Below, in pieces: positions 8,838-17,294 of a stretch of 64,000 bases of DNA. The notes beneath the pieces were generated by a model. That model had not been told where the DNA came from, searched no databases, and saw only the letters and a list, made by a program, of their open reading frames with translations. Numbering within the stretch: the stretch's first letter is position 1; each line of letters opens with the position of its first letter. The translations under genes were made by a program, and so were the position numbers. Source of the DNA: Acidobacteriota bacterium (GTDB taxonomy: Bacteria; Acidobacteriota; Vicinamibacteria; Vicinamibacterales; UBA2999). The stretch lies in assembly GCA_016789705.1 (NCBI GenBank), contig JAEUQR010000083.1, positions 27,311-91,310 on the forward strand, given 5' to 3'.

Positions 8838-10379
8838 TCAGCGGTCGAGCAGCGCGTCGAGCGCGTCGAGGAGCGTCCGCGAGGTGAACGGCTTCTGCAG
8901 CAGGTGCTCCACGGACTCGCCGCCGGCGAAGACCGATTCCGAGTAGCCCGACATGAAGAGCACGGGCACGCCGGCATAACGCGCCCGGACGCGGCGTGCC
9001 ACCTCGAGCCCGTTCCCACCCGGCAGGACCAGATCCGTCAGCAGCAGATCGAGCACGGGCAGCCCGTCGAACAGCGCCTCGGTGCTCGCGAGCCCGTCGG
9101 CCTGGTGCACGACATGGCCGGCGCGGCGCAGGATTTCGGCGACGATATGGCGCACGTCGGCTTCGTCTTCGACGAGCAGGATCACCTTGCCGCCGGTCCG
9201 CACCGGTGGACGCGTCACGACCGGCGCCCGGTCGGGCGCCTGGGCCCACGGCAGGTAGAGCCGCACGCTCGTGCCTTCGCCGGGCACGGAACGGACGGCG
9301 ATGTGGCCGCCGGCCTGCTCGGCGATACCCCGGCAGATCGACAATCCGAGGCCGGTGCCGCGACCCGGGCCCTTGGTGGTGAAGAACGGCTCGAAGGCGT
9401 GCCGGCGTACGTCCTCGGTCATGCCGTGACCGGTGTCGTCCACCTGCAGGCACACCCACGGGCCGTCGCCCGTCACGCCGTCGCCGTCGGGCGTCTCGGT
9501 GAGGTACGCCGTCGTGATGGCCAGCCGTCCGCCGTCGGGCATCGCCTCACGGGCGTTCAGCGCCAGGTTCAGCACCACCTGGGCCACGTGGGTATGCGCC
9601 ATGTTGGCGCTCGCGGGCGACGCGTCGAGTTGCCACTGCACGTCGATGGTCTCGCCGATCGTGCCGGTGATGAGCGAGCGCAGGCCGTCGAGCGCGGCGT
9701 TCAGATCGATGACCGCGGGGGTGGTGGGATTGCGGCCCGAGAAGGTGAGCAGGCCGGAAGTGATTCTGGTGGCCTGGGCCACGGCCCGGCCGAGGGCGTC
9801 CACGCGGGCGCGCACGCCGTACGGCAGCGCGTCCTCGGCCATGGCGTCGAGATGGCCCTGCATCACCGTGAGCAGGTTGTTGAACTCGTGGGCGACGCCG
9901 CCCGAGAGCTTGCCGATGACCTCCATGCGCTGCGCCGCCAGCAGGCCGTCGTCGATGCGGCCGAGGCCGGTGACGTTCGTGAAGGCGGTGAGCAGGCATT
10001 CGCGGCCGTCGAGGCGGATGCGGCTCGTGTGCGCCAGCAGGTGCAGCTCCTGGCCGCGACCGTTGGTCAGGCGCACTTCGCGGCCGGCCGACGGCGAGGC
10101 GTCGACGGCGGCCAGCTGCGCCGCGCGATCCTCGGCGTCACGGTAGCGACCGAACTCGAAGACGGTGCGGCCGCGCGGGTCGTCGAAGGCATAACCGGAC
10201 ACGCTCTCGGCCACGGCGTTCATCGCCAGCACTTCGCCGGTGTCGAGCGCGCTCACGACGAGTGGCAGGGGACTGGCGTCGAAGAGCGCCTGGAACGAAT
10301 CATTCCCGCCAGATTCGCCGTTGGTCACGGCCGACACGAATGACCGCACGGCAACAGGGGGCCGGGGGGGCGCATTCAT
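8838..10379 (-). CDS. Soluble hybrid histidine kinase (PAS-HisKA-HATPase-REC)
   Basis: A 513-residue protein. A PAS domain (LFDASPLPLVVSALDTGEVLAMNAVAE, ~25-130) is followed by the H-box (LSGGVAHEFNNLLTVMQGH, His ~164), N-box (LNAREAM), G-boxes (DDTGHGMTED, GTGLGLSICRG) and a C-terminal receiver (VEDEADVR, LLLTDLVLPGGNG). The domain order is that of the other hybrid kinases here, but it is more divergent in sequence than the pair at 2627 and 5413. ATG10379 was taken as the start; ATG10391 and GTG10418 are in frame and no Shine-Dalgarno decides between them. No transmembrane helix is present. Confidence 0.83.
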   Translation of the reverse strand: MNAPPRPPVAVRSFVSAVTNGESGGNDSFQALFDASPLPLVVSALDTGEVLAMNAVAESVSGYAFDDPRGRTVFEFGRYRDAEDRAAQLAAVDASPSAGREVRLTNGRGQELHLLAHTSRIRLDGRECLLTAFTNVTGLGRIDDGLLAAQRMEVIGKLSGGVAHEFNNLLTVMQGHLDAMAEDALPYGVRARVDALGRAVAQATRITSGLLTFSGRNPTTPAVIDLNAALDGLRSLITGTIGETIDVQWQLDASPASANMAHTHVAQVVLNLALNAREAMPDGGRLAITTAYLTETPDGDGVTGDGPWVCLQVDDTGHGMTEDVRRHAFEPFFTTKGPGRGTGLGLSICRGIAEQAGGHIAVRSVPGEGTSVRLYLPWAQAPDRAPVVTRPPVRTGGKVILLVEDEADVRHIVAEILRRAGHVVHQADGLASTEALFDGLPVLDLLLTDLVLPGGNGLEVARRVRARYAGVPVLFMSGYSESVFAGGESVEHLLQKPFTSRTLLDALDALLDR

Positions 10380-10494
10380 CCATTCACGCATTCGAGCGAC
10401 GCCTCGAGACCAAGTCACGGGTGGAGGGTCGAGGGGGGGAAGGGCTCGATGGTCCTCTCAGGCGCGCTCCGCGCGCCATCCGGCTAGCACAGAT

Positions 10495-10524
10495 GCTACA
10501 CATTCGTGCATACATTGCACACAA
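10495..10524 (-). promoter_or_regulatory. Possible promoter/operator in an A+T-rich spacer
   Basis: The gap 10380-10559 holds one of the few A+T-rich patches of the window. On the minus strand TTGTGT and TGTAGC are 18 bases apart, upstream of the hybrid kinase that starts at 10379. An inverted repeat GTGCA-N5-TGCAC (10506-10520) lies in the spacer. The match to sigma-70 is poor, so this is low confidence. Confidence 0.25.
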
Positions 10525-10559
10525 AATTATCTTCGGGGCGGGCGGGCTCGGTGGCGGTC

Positions 10560-12296
10560 TCAGGCGGCCTGCTGGGAGCCGTTCGCCGCGGGGAAACGCA
10601 CGATGAAGGTCGTGCCGCGCCCGACCTCGGTCTCGAACTCGATAGCGCCGCCGTGGCGCTCGACGATCGCGCGGGCGGTGGCGAGCCCCTGGCCGGTGCC
10701 CGTGCCCACGCCCTTCGTCGTGAAGAACGGCTCGAAGATGCGGTCGCGGATCTCGGGCGCGATGCCGGTGCCGGTGTCGGTCAGCCGGATTTCGACCTGA
10801 CCGTTCACGAGGCGGGAGCGCACGCCGATGACGCCCTTTCCTCCGGCCGCCTCCGCCGCCATGACGGCATGGGCGGCGTTCACGATGAGGTTCACGAGCA
10901 GCTGGCCGCATTCGTAGCCGGCCGCGGCGACCGGGGGCAGGCCCGGCGCGAGGTCACGTTCGACGTCGGCCACGAACTTCCACTCATGGCGGGTGAGCGT
11001 GATGGCGTTCTCGATCATCCGGTTGATGTCGAGGCGTTCGCGACCGTCGCGGCCCTGGTGCGAGAACTCCTTGAGCGCGCGCACGATCTGCGTCACGCGT
11101 TCGAGCCCGTCGATCGATTCGGCGATCGCGCCGGCCACGTCGTCGTGGCGCTGGAGCACCTCGGCGTCCCCGGGCCACGCGGCGGCGTTCATCCCGGCGG
11201 TCACGGTGGCGCAGTGCGCGGCCAGGAAGTCGAGGTTGTGGCTGACGAACTGCAGCGGCGTGTTGATCTCGTGTGCCACGCCGGCGGCCAGCGCGCCGAT
11301 GGCGTCGAGCTTCTGCGTCGTGCGTAGCTGATGGTCCCGCTGCCGCTCACGCGTGATGTCGATGGCGAGGCCGAGGGCGCGCAGTGGCTCGCCGTGGGCG
11401 CCCCACGACGTGACGTGGCCGCGGAAGCGCAGCCACGTCGGCTCGCCGTCGGGCGTGCGCACCTGGAACTCCTCGTAGAGACGATCGACGCGGCGGCCGA
11501 ACAGGTCGGCGAAGGCGGCGTGCAGGGCCTCGAGCTCCGGGTCGTCGAGCGCGGTGAACAGCGCCTCGACCGGCAGCGGGCCATCGCCATCGAGCTGGAA
11601 GAGTTCGCCAAAGCGCGGGCTGAAGATCACCTCGCCCGTCACGAGATCCCAGTCCCAGTAGCCGGCTTCGACCGCCGCCAGCACCATCGCCAGGCGCTGC
11701 TCGCTGAGCGCCAGCGTGCTGGCGTACCGCTCGAGCTGTTCGAGGTGGGCGACGCGCTCGCTGCTGAAGGCCTGCAGGGCCGTGAGCGCCCGGTGCTGCT
11801 CCAGCCGCCGCATCACCTGCCGGCCGATGAGCACGAGCGCCTCGCGCTCGTCGGCGCTGAGCGTGCGCGGCGTGTGGTCGATGACGCAGAGCGCGCCGAT
11901 GGCGTGCCCGGCCGGCGTCACGAGAGGCGCGCCGGCGTAGAAGACGATGTGTGGGGCCCCGGCGACGAGCGGCGTGCCGGCGAAACGTGCGTCGCAGGTC
12001 GCATCGGGCACCTCGAATACCCCGTCGGCCTCGATGGCGTGTGAACAGAAGGAGACGCGGCGCGGCGTCACGCGTGCCGCGATGTCCGGCCGCGACAGGA
12101 ACCACTGGTGGTCGGCGTCGACGAGGCTGACCGCGGCCACCGGGACACGACAGAGACGGGCGGCCAGCCGGGTGAGCGCGTCGATGTCGGCGTCGGCGGC
12201 GCTGTCGAGCACGTCGAAGCCGCGGAGTTCGGCGAGGCGCCCGGCCTCGTCCGCGCGCCGAGGTCGCGCCGGGGGGGAGGGGTCCATCGACGCCAT
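10560..12296 (-). CDS. Soluble histidine kinase (GAF-PAS-HisKA-HATPase)
   Basis: A 578-residue protein. The N-terminal GAF domain (residues ~15-165) has the arrangement LCRVPVAAVSLVDADHQWF ... FCSHAI ... FYAGAPLVTPAG typical of GAF modules on bacterial kinases. A PAS domain (~200-325, YWDWDLVTGEVIFSPRF), H-box (AAGVAHEINTPLQFVSHN, His ~342), N-box (VNAAHAVM) and G-boxes (DTGTGIAPE, GTGQGLATARAIV) follow. There is no C-terminal receiver. Its ATG overlaps the stop of the receiver-HDOD gene (TGATG), so the two are co-translated and are likely kinase and regulator. A GTG at 12299 is an alternative start. No membrane anchor is seen. Confidence 0.85.
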   Translation of the reverse strand: MASMDPSPPARPRRADEAGRLAELRGFDVLDSAADADIDALTRLAARLCRVPVAAVSLVDADHQWFLSRPDIAARVTPRRVSFCSHAIEADGVFEVPDATCDARFAGTPLVAGAPHIVFYAGAPLVTPAGHAIGALCVIDHTPRTLSADEREALVLIGRQVMRRLEQHRALTALQAFSSERVAHLEQLERYASTLALSEQRLAMVLAAVEAGYWDWDLVTGEVIFSPRFGELFQLDGDGPLPVEALFTALDDPELEALHAAFADLFGRRVDRLYEEFQVRTPDGEPTWLRFRGHVTSWGAHGEPLRALGLAIDITRERQRDHQLRTTQKLDAIGALAAGVAHEINTPLQFVSHNLDFLAAHCATVTAGMNAAAWPGDAEVLQRHDDVAGAIAESIDGLERVTQIVRALKEFSHQGRDGRERLDINRMIENAITLTRHEWKFVADVERDLAPGLPPVAAAGYECGQLLVNLIVNAAHAVMAAEAAGGKGVIGVRSRLVNGQVEIRLTDTGTGIAPEIRDRIFEPFFTTKGVGTGTGQGLATARAIVERHGGAIEFETEVGRGTTFIVRFPAANGSQQAA

Positions 12297-13492
12297 CACG
12301 CGGCCACCGCGCCGATCGCGCGGGCGCCGGCGGCGCGCCAGGCGTCAAGGCGCCCAATCCGGCCGATCCGCGCCAGGTAGCCGAGCGATGCCGGCGGCGC
12401 GGCGTGGCCGTCGAGCGAGCCTGTGACGACGCGGGCCACGTGGGCGAGGCCATCGGGCGCGAGTCGGTCGGGCGTGAATGCGGCAAGGTCGTCGCCGCGC
12501 GCGACCCACGCGGCGAGCGGCGCCGGCAGGCCCCAGAGGCGCAGCATCTGCGCGAAGACTTCGGCGGCCGTCTGGCCGAAGTGTGCCCGTTCCAGGTCCG
12601 GCAGGGCGGCGCCGCCAGCGTCCGCCTCGCGGCGCAGGGCGGTGTAGTCGTCGCGGCACGCGCCATCGACGAGCAGCGGCGCGGCGGTGCTCCACGTGGC
12701 GACGAGGGCCGCCTGCCGCGCGTCGTCGATGCCGAAGCCTTCGGCGGTCGCGATGGCGTGCGCCACGGCCGTCACCTGCGCGCAGCGCCGCCAGACGTCG
12801 CGCTGGAACGCGGTGGTCTCGCCACCAGGCAGCGGGCGCAGCAGGCCGGCGTCGAGCAGCGACCGGACGCTGTCGGGACCGAGCTGGAAGTATGCGTCGT
12901 GCACGTGGGCCGGCGGCGGGCCCAGGCCGAGGCGTGTCCACGTGGCCACCTGCAGCACCTTTGTGGCGATGGCCGCCGATCCCTCGATGAGCGCGACGGC
13001 CTGCGTGTCGCGCAGTTCGGAGGCCGGCTGCGAGAGCTGCCGCCGGAGCTGTTCGAAGTGCGGCGCCGCCACCGGCAGGCCGCGCATGCCGTACAGGCCG
13101 GCCGTGAGCGCCGGCACTTTGATCGCCGACGGCTCGATGAACGCGCGCCGGAGCACGTCCATGAGGACGTCGCCGCGGCACGGCTTCGCCAGGCACTGAT
13201 GCGCGGCTCGGGCCATGCGCACGAGCGACCCGGCGCCGACCTCGCCCGAGAGGATGAAGCGCGCCATGTGCGGCCGCCGGCGTGCGGCTTCCGTCAGGAA
13301 CTCGGCGCCGTCGAGGACCGGCATCAGCATGTCGGAGACGACGGCGTCAGGGGCGAGCTCGTCGAGCAGATCGAGTGCCCGCCTGGGGTCGTCCACGAAG
13401 TGGCATTCCCAGTCGCGGCGATGCGATCGCAGCATGCGTTCGAGCGCCCGCAGGATCGGCAGTTCGTCGTCCACGAAGAGGAGGCGGCGCAC
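12296..13492 (-). CDS. Response regulator with HDOD output domain
   Basis: A 398-residue protein. The receiver at residues 1-120 has the acidic pair (FVDDE), phospho-Asp54 (VVSDMLMP) and the conserved Lys (CLAKPC). The remainder is an HDOD domain (~135-380), with LSQPASELRDTQAVALIEGSAAIATKVLQVA and a degenerate HD region. Receiver-HDOD proteins are thought to pass phosphorylation to protein partners rather than DNA. The gene is translationally coupled to the GAF-PAS kinase downstream, its probable phosphodonor. An 80-base gap (13493-13572) separates it from the divergent compact kinase and must hold both promoters. Confidence 0.85.
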   Translation of the reverse strand: MRRLLFVDDELPILRALERMLRSHRRDWECHFVDDPRRALDLLDELAPDAVVSDMLMPVLDGAEFLTEAARRRPHMARFILSGEVGAGSLVRMARAAHQCLAKPCRGDVLMDVLRRAFIEPSAIKVPALTAGLYGMRGLPVAAPHFEQLRRQLSQPASELRDTQAVALIEGSAAIATKVLQVATWTRLGLGPPPAHVHDAYFQLGPDSVRSLLDAGLLRPLPGGETTAFQRDVWRRCAQVTAVAHAIATAEGFGIDDARQAALVATWSTAAPLLVDGACRDDYTALRREADAGGAALPDLERAHFGQTAAEVFAQMLRLWGLPAPLAAWVARGDDLAAFTPDRLAPDGLAHVARVVTGSLDGHAAPPASLGYLARIGRIGRLDAWRAAGARAIGAVAA

Positions 13493-13572
13493 CTCTGCCT
13501 AATCGGCGCGAGCGCGGCGAGGATGAACCGGCGGCGGATTCGTGCACGCCGCTCGTGCTAAGGTGGAGGGCC

Positions 13573-14307
13573 GTGTCCGTGGACCCAGCCGTGCCTGCAT
13601 GGGGAAGTGGTCCGCCGCCGCTCGCGTGGCTGGCCGCCGTCAACCGCCAATCGCTGGCGGTGCGCCTTCTGGCGACGACCGTGCACGACGTCAACAACAT
13701 CCTGCAGGTGATGAGCGGCGCGGCCGAGGTGCTGGCGCTCGACCCGACGCCGGCGGCGGTCGCCAAACGCACCACCTCGATCGTCGGCCAGTCGGCCGCG
13801 GCCACGGCCGTCCTCCACAACCTCATCGGCTTCGTGCGGGCCGAGAGTCCGGCGCTGGATGGCGCGCGTCCGCTCGCCCTGGCCCAGCAGGCGCTGGCCT
13901 TCCGTCAGCACGCGTTCAGGAAGCTCCGCCTCACCGTGGCCGCCGAGGGTGACGATGTCGAGTGCGCCATGGCGCGCCACCGTCTGCAGCAGGTGCTGCT
14001 GAACCTGGTCGTGAACGCGGAACAGGCGCTGGCCGGCCGGCCGCACGGCACGTTGCGGGTCGTGGTGCAGGACGGCGACGACCTGGTGCGGGTCGTGGTG
14101 GCCGACAACGGGCCGGGGCTGCCGCCCGCGCGCGTCGTCGCCGCGCTCGCGTGGCCGCCGCTGCCGGGGGAGGCGCCCGGGGCGCTCGGCCTCGGGCTGC
14201 AGGTGTCGCGCGGCCTCGTCACCGAGGCCGGCGGGACGTTCGCCATCGACACGCCGCCCGACGGCGGCACTGCGGTGGTCGTGACGCTGCCGCGCCTACG
14301 CCGCTGA
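13573..14307 (+). CDS. Compact soluble histidine kinase without sensor domain
   Basis: A 244-residue protein consisting almost only of a dimerisation/phosphoacceptor helix pair (LLATTVHDVNNILQVMSGAAEV, His38) and an HATPase domain (N-box LNLVVNAEQAL, G1 ADNGPGLPP, G2 LGLGLQVSRGLV). I see no PAS, GAF or membrane segment. GTG13573 is preceded by AGGTGGAGG; GTG13579 is an alternative. It converges on the NtrC-like regulator and overlaps its 3' end by 12 bases. By position it is the best candidate for the cognate kinase of that regulator, comparable to the soluble FlgS/FlrB kinases of flagellar cascades; this pairing is inference. Confidence 0.8.
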   Translation: MSVDPAVPAWGSGPPPLAWLAAVNRQSLAVRLLATTVHDVNNILQVMSGAAEVLALDPTPAAVAKRTTSIVGQSAAATAVLHNLIGFVRAESPALDGARPLALAQQALAFRQHAFRKLRLTVAAEGDDVECAMARHRLQQVLLNLVVNAEQALAGRPHGTLRVVVQDGDDLVRVVVADNGPGLPPARVVAALAWPPLPGEAPGALGLGLQVSRGLVTEAGGTFAIDTPPDGGTAVVVTLPRLRR

Positions 14308-15699
14308 GACGGCTTCGTCGCCGCCGAGGCGGTTCAGCTTGTCGATGAGGGTCGTGCGGCTCAGGTTGAGCAGCCGCGCCGCCTGACGCTTGTTGCCGCC
14401 GGTCTTCTCCAGGCCCCGGCGCAGCAGCTCGCGTTCGAGCTGAGTCATCACCGAGGTGAAGTCGAGGCCTTCGTCGGGAATCGTGACCGGCGTGAGCAGG
14501 GACGACTGGCCGGGGTGGCGGATGTCCTCGGGCAGCATCGACGGCGCGATCTCACGCTCGATGCCGCTCATCGCCACGGCGTGTTCGATGGCGTTCTCGA
14601 GCTGGCGGATGTTGCCCGGCCAGGCGTAGTCCATGAGCGCGCGCAGCGTCGCCTGGCCCAGCACCTTGCCGGTCAGGGCGTTGCTCTTGCACGACTTCAG
14701 CAGGAAGTGCTGCGCGATGAGGGCGATGTCCTCGCGGCGGCTGCGCAGCGGCGGCAGCGTGATCGGTACGACGTTGAGGCGGTAGAAGAGGTCCTCGCGG
14801 AACGTGCCTTCCTTGACCAGCTTGCGCAGGTCGACGTTGCTTGCGGCAATCACGCGGATGTCGAACTTGAAGGCCTTCGACTCGCCGACGCGTTCCACTT
14901 CGCGTTCCTGCAGCGCCCGCAGCAGCTTGGCCTGCAGCGCCAGCGACATCGAGCCCACTTCGTCGATGAAGAGGGTGCCCTTGTGTGCCAGCTCGAAGCG
15001 GCCGACGCGCGCGTTCACGGCGCCCGTGAAGGCGCCCTTCACGTGGCCGAACAGTTCGGCCTCGGCGAGGCTCTCCGGAATCGCCGCCGAGTTGAAGGCG
15101 ACGAAGTGCTGGTCGCGGCGCGGGCTGTTGAAGTGGATGGTTCGGGCGATGAGCTCCTTGCCCGTGCCGGTCTCACCCTGGATGAGCACGCCGCTGTTCA
15201 TCGGCGACACGAGTTCGAGCGTCGAGAAGACGTGCTGCATCGCCGGGCTGCGGCCGACGACGTTGTCGAAGCTGAAGCGGTCGTGCAGCTGGGCGCGCAG
15301 CTGCGCGTTCTCGATCCGCAGGCGGCGCTCGGTGATGCCGGCGTGCAGCACGTGCGCCAGCTGGCCGAGCTGGAACGGCTTGATCAGGAAGTCGATGGCG
15401 CCGCGTTTGATGGCCTTGACCGCTTCTTCCACGCCGCCGAAGCCGGTCATCACGACGGCTTTGATCTCGGGATAGCGGGCGAGGGCGGCGTCGAGCACGT
15501 CCATGCCGTCGGCGTCGGGCAGCCGCAGGTCCACGACCAGCGCGTCGTAGGCGAAGCCGGCCAGCCGCTCGGTGGCGTCGGTGGCGTCGGCGGCCTGGGC
15601 GACGGCGAACCCCTGGGCTTCGAGGGACTCGGCGATGAGTTCACGGAGGGCGGCTTCGTCTTCGACGACGAGAACGGTCGGGGGAGGTGCTTGTGTCAT
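14296..15699 (-). CDS. NtrC-family sigma-54 activator, flagellar FlrC/FlgR-like
   Basis: A 467-residue response regulator: receiver (VVEDEAALR, phospho-Asp57 in VVDLRLPDADG, Lys in FLIKPF), AAA+ sigma-54 activation domain (~145-380) with Walker A (GETGTGKE), the sigma-54-contacting GAFTGA loop, Walker B (GTLFIDEVG) and an arginine-finger region (RLNVVPITLPPLRSR), and a Fis-type HTH (GGNKRQAARLLNLSRTTLIDKL). It therefore has everything needed to drive sigma-54 promoters. Sigma-54-type sites lie before flgB and fliD in this window, and the gene is only ~770 bases from flgB, so control of middle flagellar genes is likely. ATG15699 fits the family N-terminus. Confidence 0.9.
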   Translation of the reverse strand: MTQAPPPTVLVVEDEAALRELIAESLEAQGFAVAQAADATDATERLAGFAYDALVVDLRLPDADGMDVLDAALARYPEIKAVVMTGFGGVEEAVKAIKRGAIDFLIKPFQLGQLAHVLHAGITERRLRIENAQLRAQLHDRFSFDNVVGRSPAMQHVFSTLELVSPMNSGVLIQGETGTGKELIARTIHFNSPRRDQHFVAFNSAAIPESLAEAELFGHVKGAFTGAVNARVGRFELAHKGTLFIDEVGSMSLALQAKLLRALQEREVERVGESKAFKFDIRVIAASNVDLRKLVKEGTFREDLFYRLNVVPITLPPLRSRREDIALIAQHFLLKSCKSNALTGKVLGQATLRALMDYAWPGNIRQLENAIEHAVAMSGIEREIAPSMLPEDIRHPGQSSLLTPVTIPDEGLDFTSVMTQLERELLRRGLEKTGGNKRQAARLLNLSRTTLIDKLNRLGGDEAVSAA

Positions 15700-15810
15700 A
15701 ACGGCTCGAACTGGGAACGCGGCTGCTGAACAGCTTCTCGGTCGATCGGTGCCGGTCCCACAGGTTTTCCGGATATGGCCGATTACCGGAGGGCGAAGGT
15801 AGCAACTCCC

Positions 15811-16371
15811 ATGCCGGTAGAGCCATTTCTGAGAATCGAAGCCCTGGTCGTCGACGACGACGAAGCCGTCCGCGAGGTGATTGCGTCGTATTTCACCAAG
15901 CTGGGGATGACGGTCACCGGCGCAACCGACGGCAGGAGCGCGATTTCCGCCCTCGAACGGTCGAACGGCCGCTTCAAAGTCGTGGTCACGGATCTGAGCC
16001 TGCCTGGCGCCGACGGCCTGGCCGTGCTCAAGGCCGCCCGTGAGGCCAACGCCACCAGTTATGTCGTGATCGTGACGGGTTATGCGTCCCTCGACTCGGC
16101 GATCTCGGCGGTTCGGCTCGGCGCCTACGACTACCTGACCAAGCCGTTCTCCCTGGGGCAGCTCGATGTCATTCTGCGCAGAATTCTCGATCGCGAGTCG
16201 CTCGAGCGCGAAAACCGGCAGCTCATCCAGGCCGATCAGGCGGCGCCGCCGGGCCGCCCGGGCCTCTCGATGGCCGAACTGGCCGACCGGCTGACACGTA
16301 TCGAGTCGTCGCTCGGCCGGATCGAGTCCTCGCTCGGCACCCACCAACTCGCGACGATGCACCGACGATAA
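15811..16371 (+). CDS. Single-domain response regulator with C-terminal coiled coil
   Basis: A 186-residue protein: a receiver (VVDDDEAVR, phospho-Asp61 in VVTDLSLPGADG, Lys in YDYLTKPFS) followed by a helical tail that contains an exact heptad-like repeat RIESSLG-RIESSLG (~residues 164-177), predicted to form a coiled coil. No HTH or enzymatic output is visible, so it may act by protein contact, as CheY does. ATG15811 is preceded by GGAGGGCGAAGG; an in-frame ATG at 15775 would add 12 residues. It lies between the FlrC-like gene (divergent) and flgB. Confidence 0.8.
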   Translation: MPVEPFLRIEALVVDDDEAVREVIASYFTKLGMTVTGATDGRSAISALERSNGRFKVVVTDLSLPGADGLAVLKAAREANATSYVVIVTGYASLDSAISAVRLGAYDYLTKPFSLGQLDVILRRILDRESLERENRQLIQADQAAPPGRPGLSMAELADRLTRIESSLGRIESSLGTHQLATMHRR

Positions 16372-16373
16372 CG

Positions 16374-16389
16374 TGTCGGCCGGCCGACA
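16374..16389. repeat. Perfect 16-bp palindrome TGTCGGCC/GGCCGACA
   Basis: The 16 bases are identical on both strands. The centre lies about 86 bases upstream of the start point predicted from the flgB sigma-54 promoter, the usual distance for an upstream activator site. Related TGTCGG...CCGACA inverted repeats occur at 23058-23083 and 60444-60494. It could also act as a terminator stem for the receiver gene that ends at 16371. Confidence 0.6.
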
Positions 16390-16441
16390 GCGGCCGGGCC
16401 AAACTGCACGAAACGCCGATCATTCCGCGCCGCCGCGCGGT

Positions 16442-16457
16442 GGGCACCAGTCTTGCT
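16442..16457 (+). promoter_or_regulatory. Sigma-54 promoter of the flgB operon
   Basis: GGGCACCAGTCTTGCT has GG at 16443-16444 and GC at 16455-16456, exactly ten bases apart, with GGCAC and TTGC matching the -24/-12 consensus. The predicted start point is near 16468, two bases before the GTG chosen for flgB. The FlrC-like activator is encoded next door. Confidence 0.65.
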
Positions 16458-16469
16458 CAAGGCCGGGGC

Positions 16470-16856
16470 GTGCCTGAAATCAGCGACGCCGCCATCCTCG
16501 CGGCCCTCGGACGCCAGCTGAATCACGCCGTCGCCAAGCAGACGGTGGCGGCAAGCAATCTGGCGAACCTGGACACGCCCGGCTACCGGACGCAGGACGT
16601 CTCGTTCGACGACGCCCTCGAGAACCAGCTGGGCGCGATGCGCCGCACCAACGACAGACATCTCGGTCGCCCCGACCCCGACACCGAGCAGACGGCCGAC
16701 GTCGAGGGCCTGCAATCACGCCGCGACGGCAACAACGTGCAGGTCGATCGGGAGCTGCTGGCGCTGACCCGTGCCTCGGGCGACTTCAGCCGGGCGCAGA
16801 CCGCGCTCACGGCGAAGTTCCGCCTGGTGCGCTACGCGATCAACGAGGGCCGGTAG
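16470..16856 (+). CDS. flgB: Flagellar basal-body rod protein FlgB
   Basis: A 128-residue axial protein of the proximal rod, exported by the flagellar type III apparatus and placed above FliE. The N-terminal rod motif (AASNLANLDTPGYRTQDVSF) and the C-terminal helix are present and the length is normal. I take GTG16470; the GTG at 16440 would overlap the sigma-54 promoter. An AAGG stands upstream, but it would lie before the predicted transcript start, so the message may be leaderless. It is the first gene of the long flagellar locus, with flgC ten bases on. Confidence 0.92.
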   Translation: MPEISDAAILAALGRQLNHAVAKQTVAASNLANLDTPGYRTQDVSFDDALENQLGAMRRTNDRHLGRPDPDTEQTADVEGLQSRRDGNNVQVDRELLALTRASGDFSRAQTALTAKFRLVRYAINEGR

Positions 16857-16866
16857 GTAGGACCCC

Positions 16867-17292
16867 ATGCCCCTCTCCACTGCCATCACCGCCAGCGCCA
16901 CCGCCCTCGACGCGCAGCGCGCGCGTATCGAAGTGGCCGTCTCGAACATCGCCAACGCGGAATCCACCCGCGGGCCCGACGGCCAGCCCTACCGCCGTCG
17001 CGACGTCGTGCTGCGGGCCGAGCCGATTGAGCCGTTCAGCGACTCGCTCGGCAGGGCCGAGGCGATTGGAGTCACCGTGAACGACATCGTCGAAGATCAG
17101 TCCCCGTTCCGCCGCCGCTACGAACCCGCGCATCCCGACGCCGATGCCGAAGGCTTCGTGGCCATGCCCAATGTCGACGTGCCCGAGGAGATGGTCGACA
17201 TGCTCGGCGCCGCGCGCGCCTACCAGGCGAATCTGACGGCCATCAACCTCATCCGCGACACCATCCAGAAGGCTCTCGAACTCGGACGCTAA
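16867..17292 (+). CDS. flgC: Flagellar basal-body rod protein FlgC
   Basis: A 141-residue proximal-rod protein. It has the N-terminal axial-protein motif (VSNIANAESTRGPDGQPYRRRDVV) and the typical C-terminus (NVDVPEEMVDMLGAARAYQANLTAINLIRDTIQKALELGR region). It follows flgB by 10 bases with GTAGGA as ribosome-binding site and is followed by fliE after two bases. Gene order flgB-flgC-fliE is the common bacterial one. Nothing unusual is seen. Confidence 0.95.
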   Translation: MPLSTAITASATALDAQRARIEVAVSNIANAESTRGPDGQPYRRRDVVLRAEPIEPFSDSLGRAEAIGVTVNDIVEDQSPFRRRYEPAHPDADAEGFVAMPNVDVPEEMVDMLGAARAYQANLTAINLIRDTIQKALELGR

Positions 17293-17294
17293 TC

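Noticed and set aside
10495..10524. A+T-rich patch as an attachment site or insertion scar
   Set aside because: No direct repeats, tRNA fragment or integrase nearby; an ordinary promoter region is simpler.
16440..16469. GTG16440 as the flgB start
   Set aside because: It would lie within the sigma-54 promoter and adds ten residues that FlgB proteins do not have.
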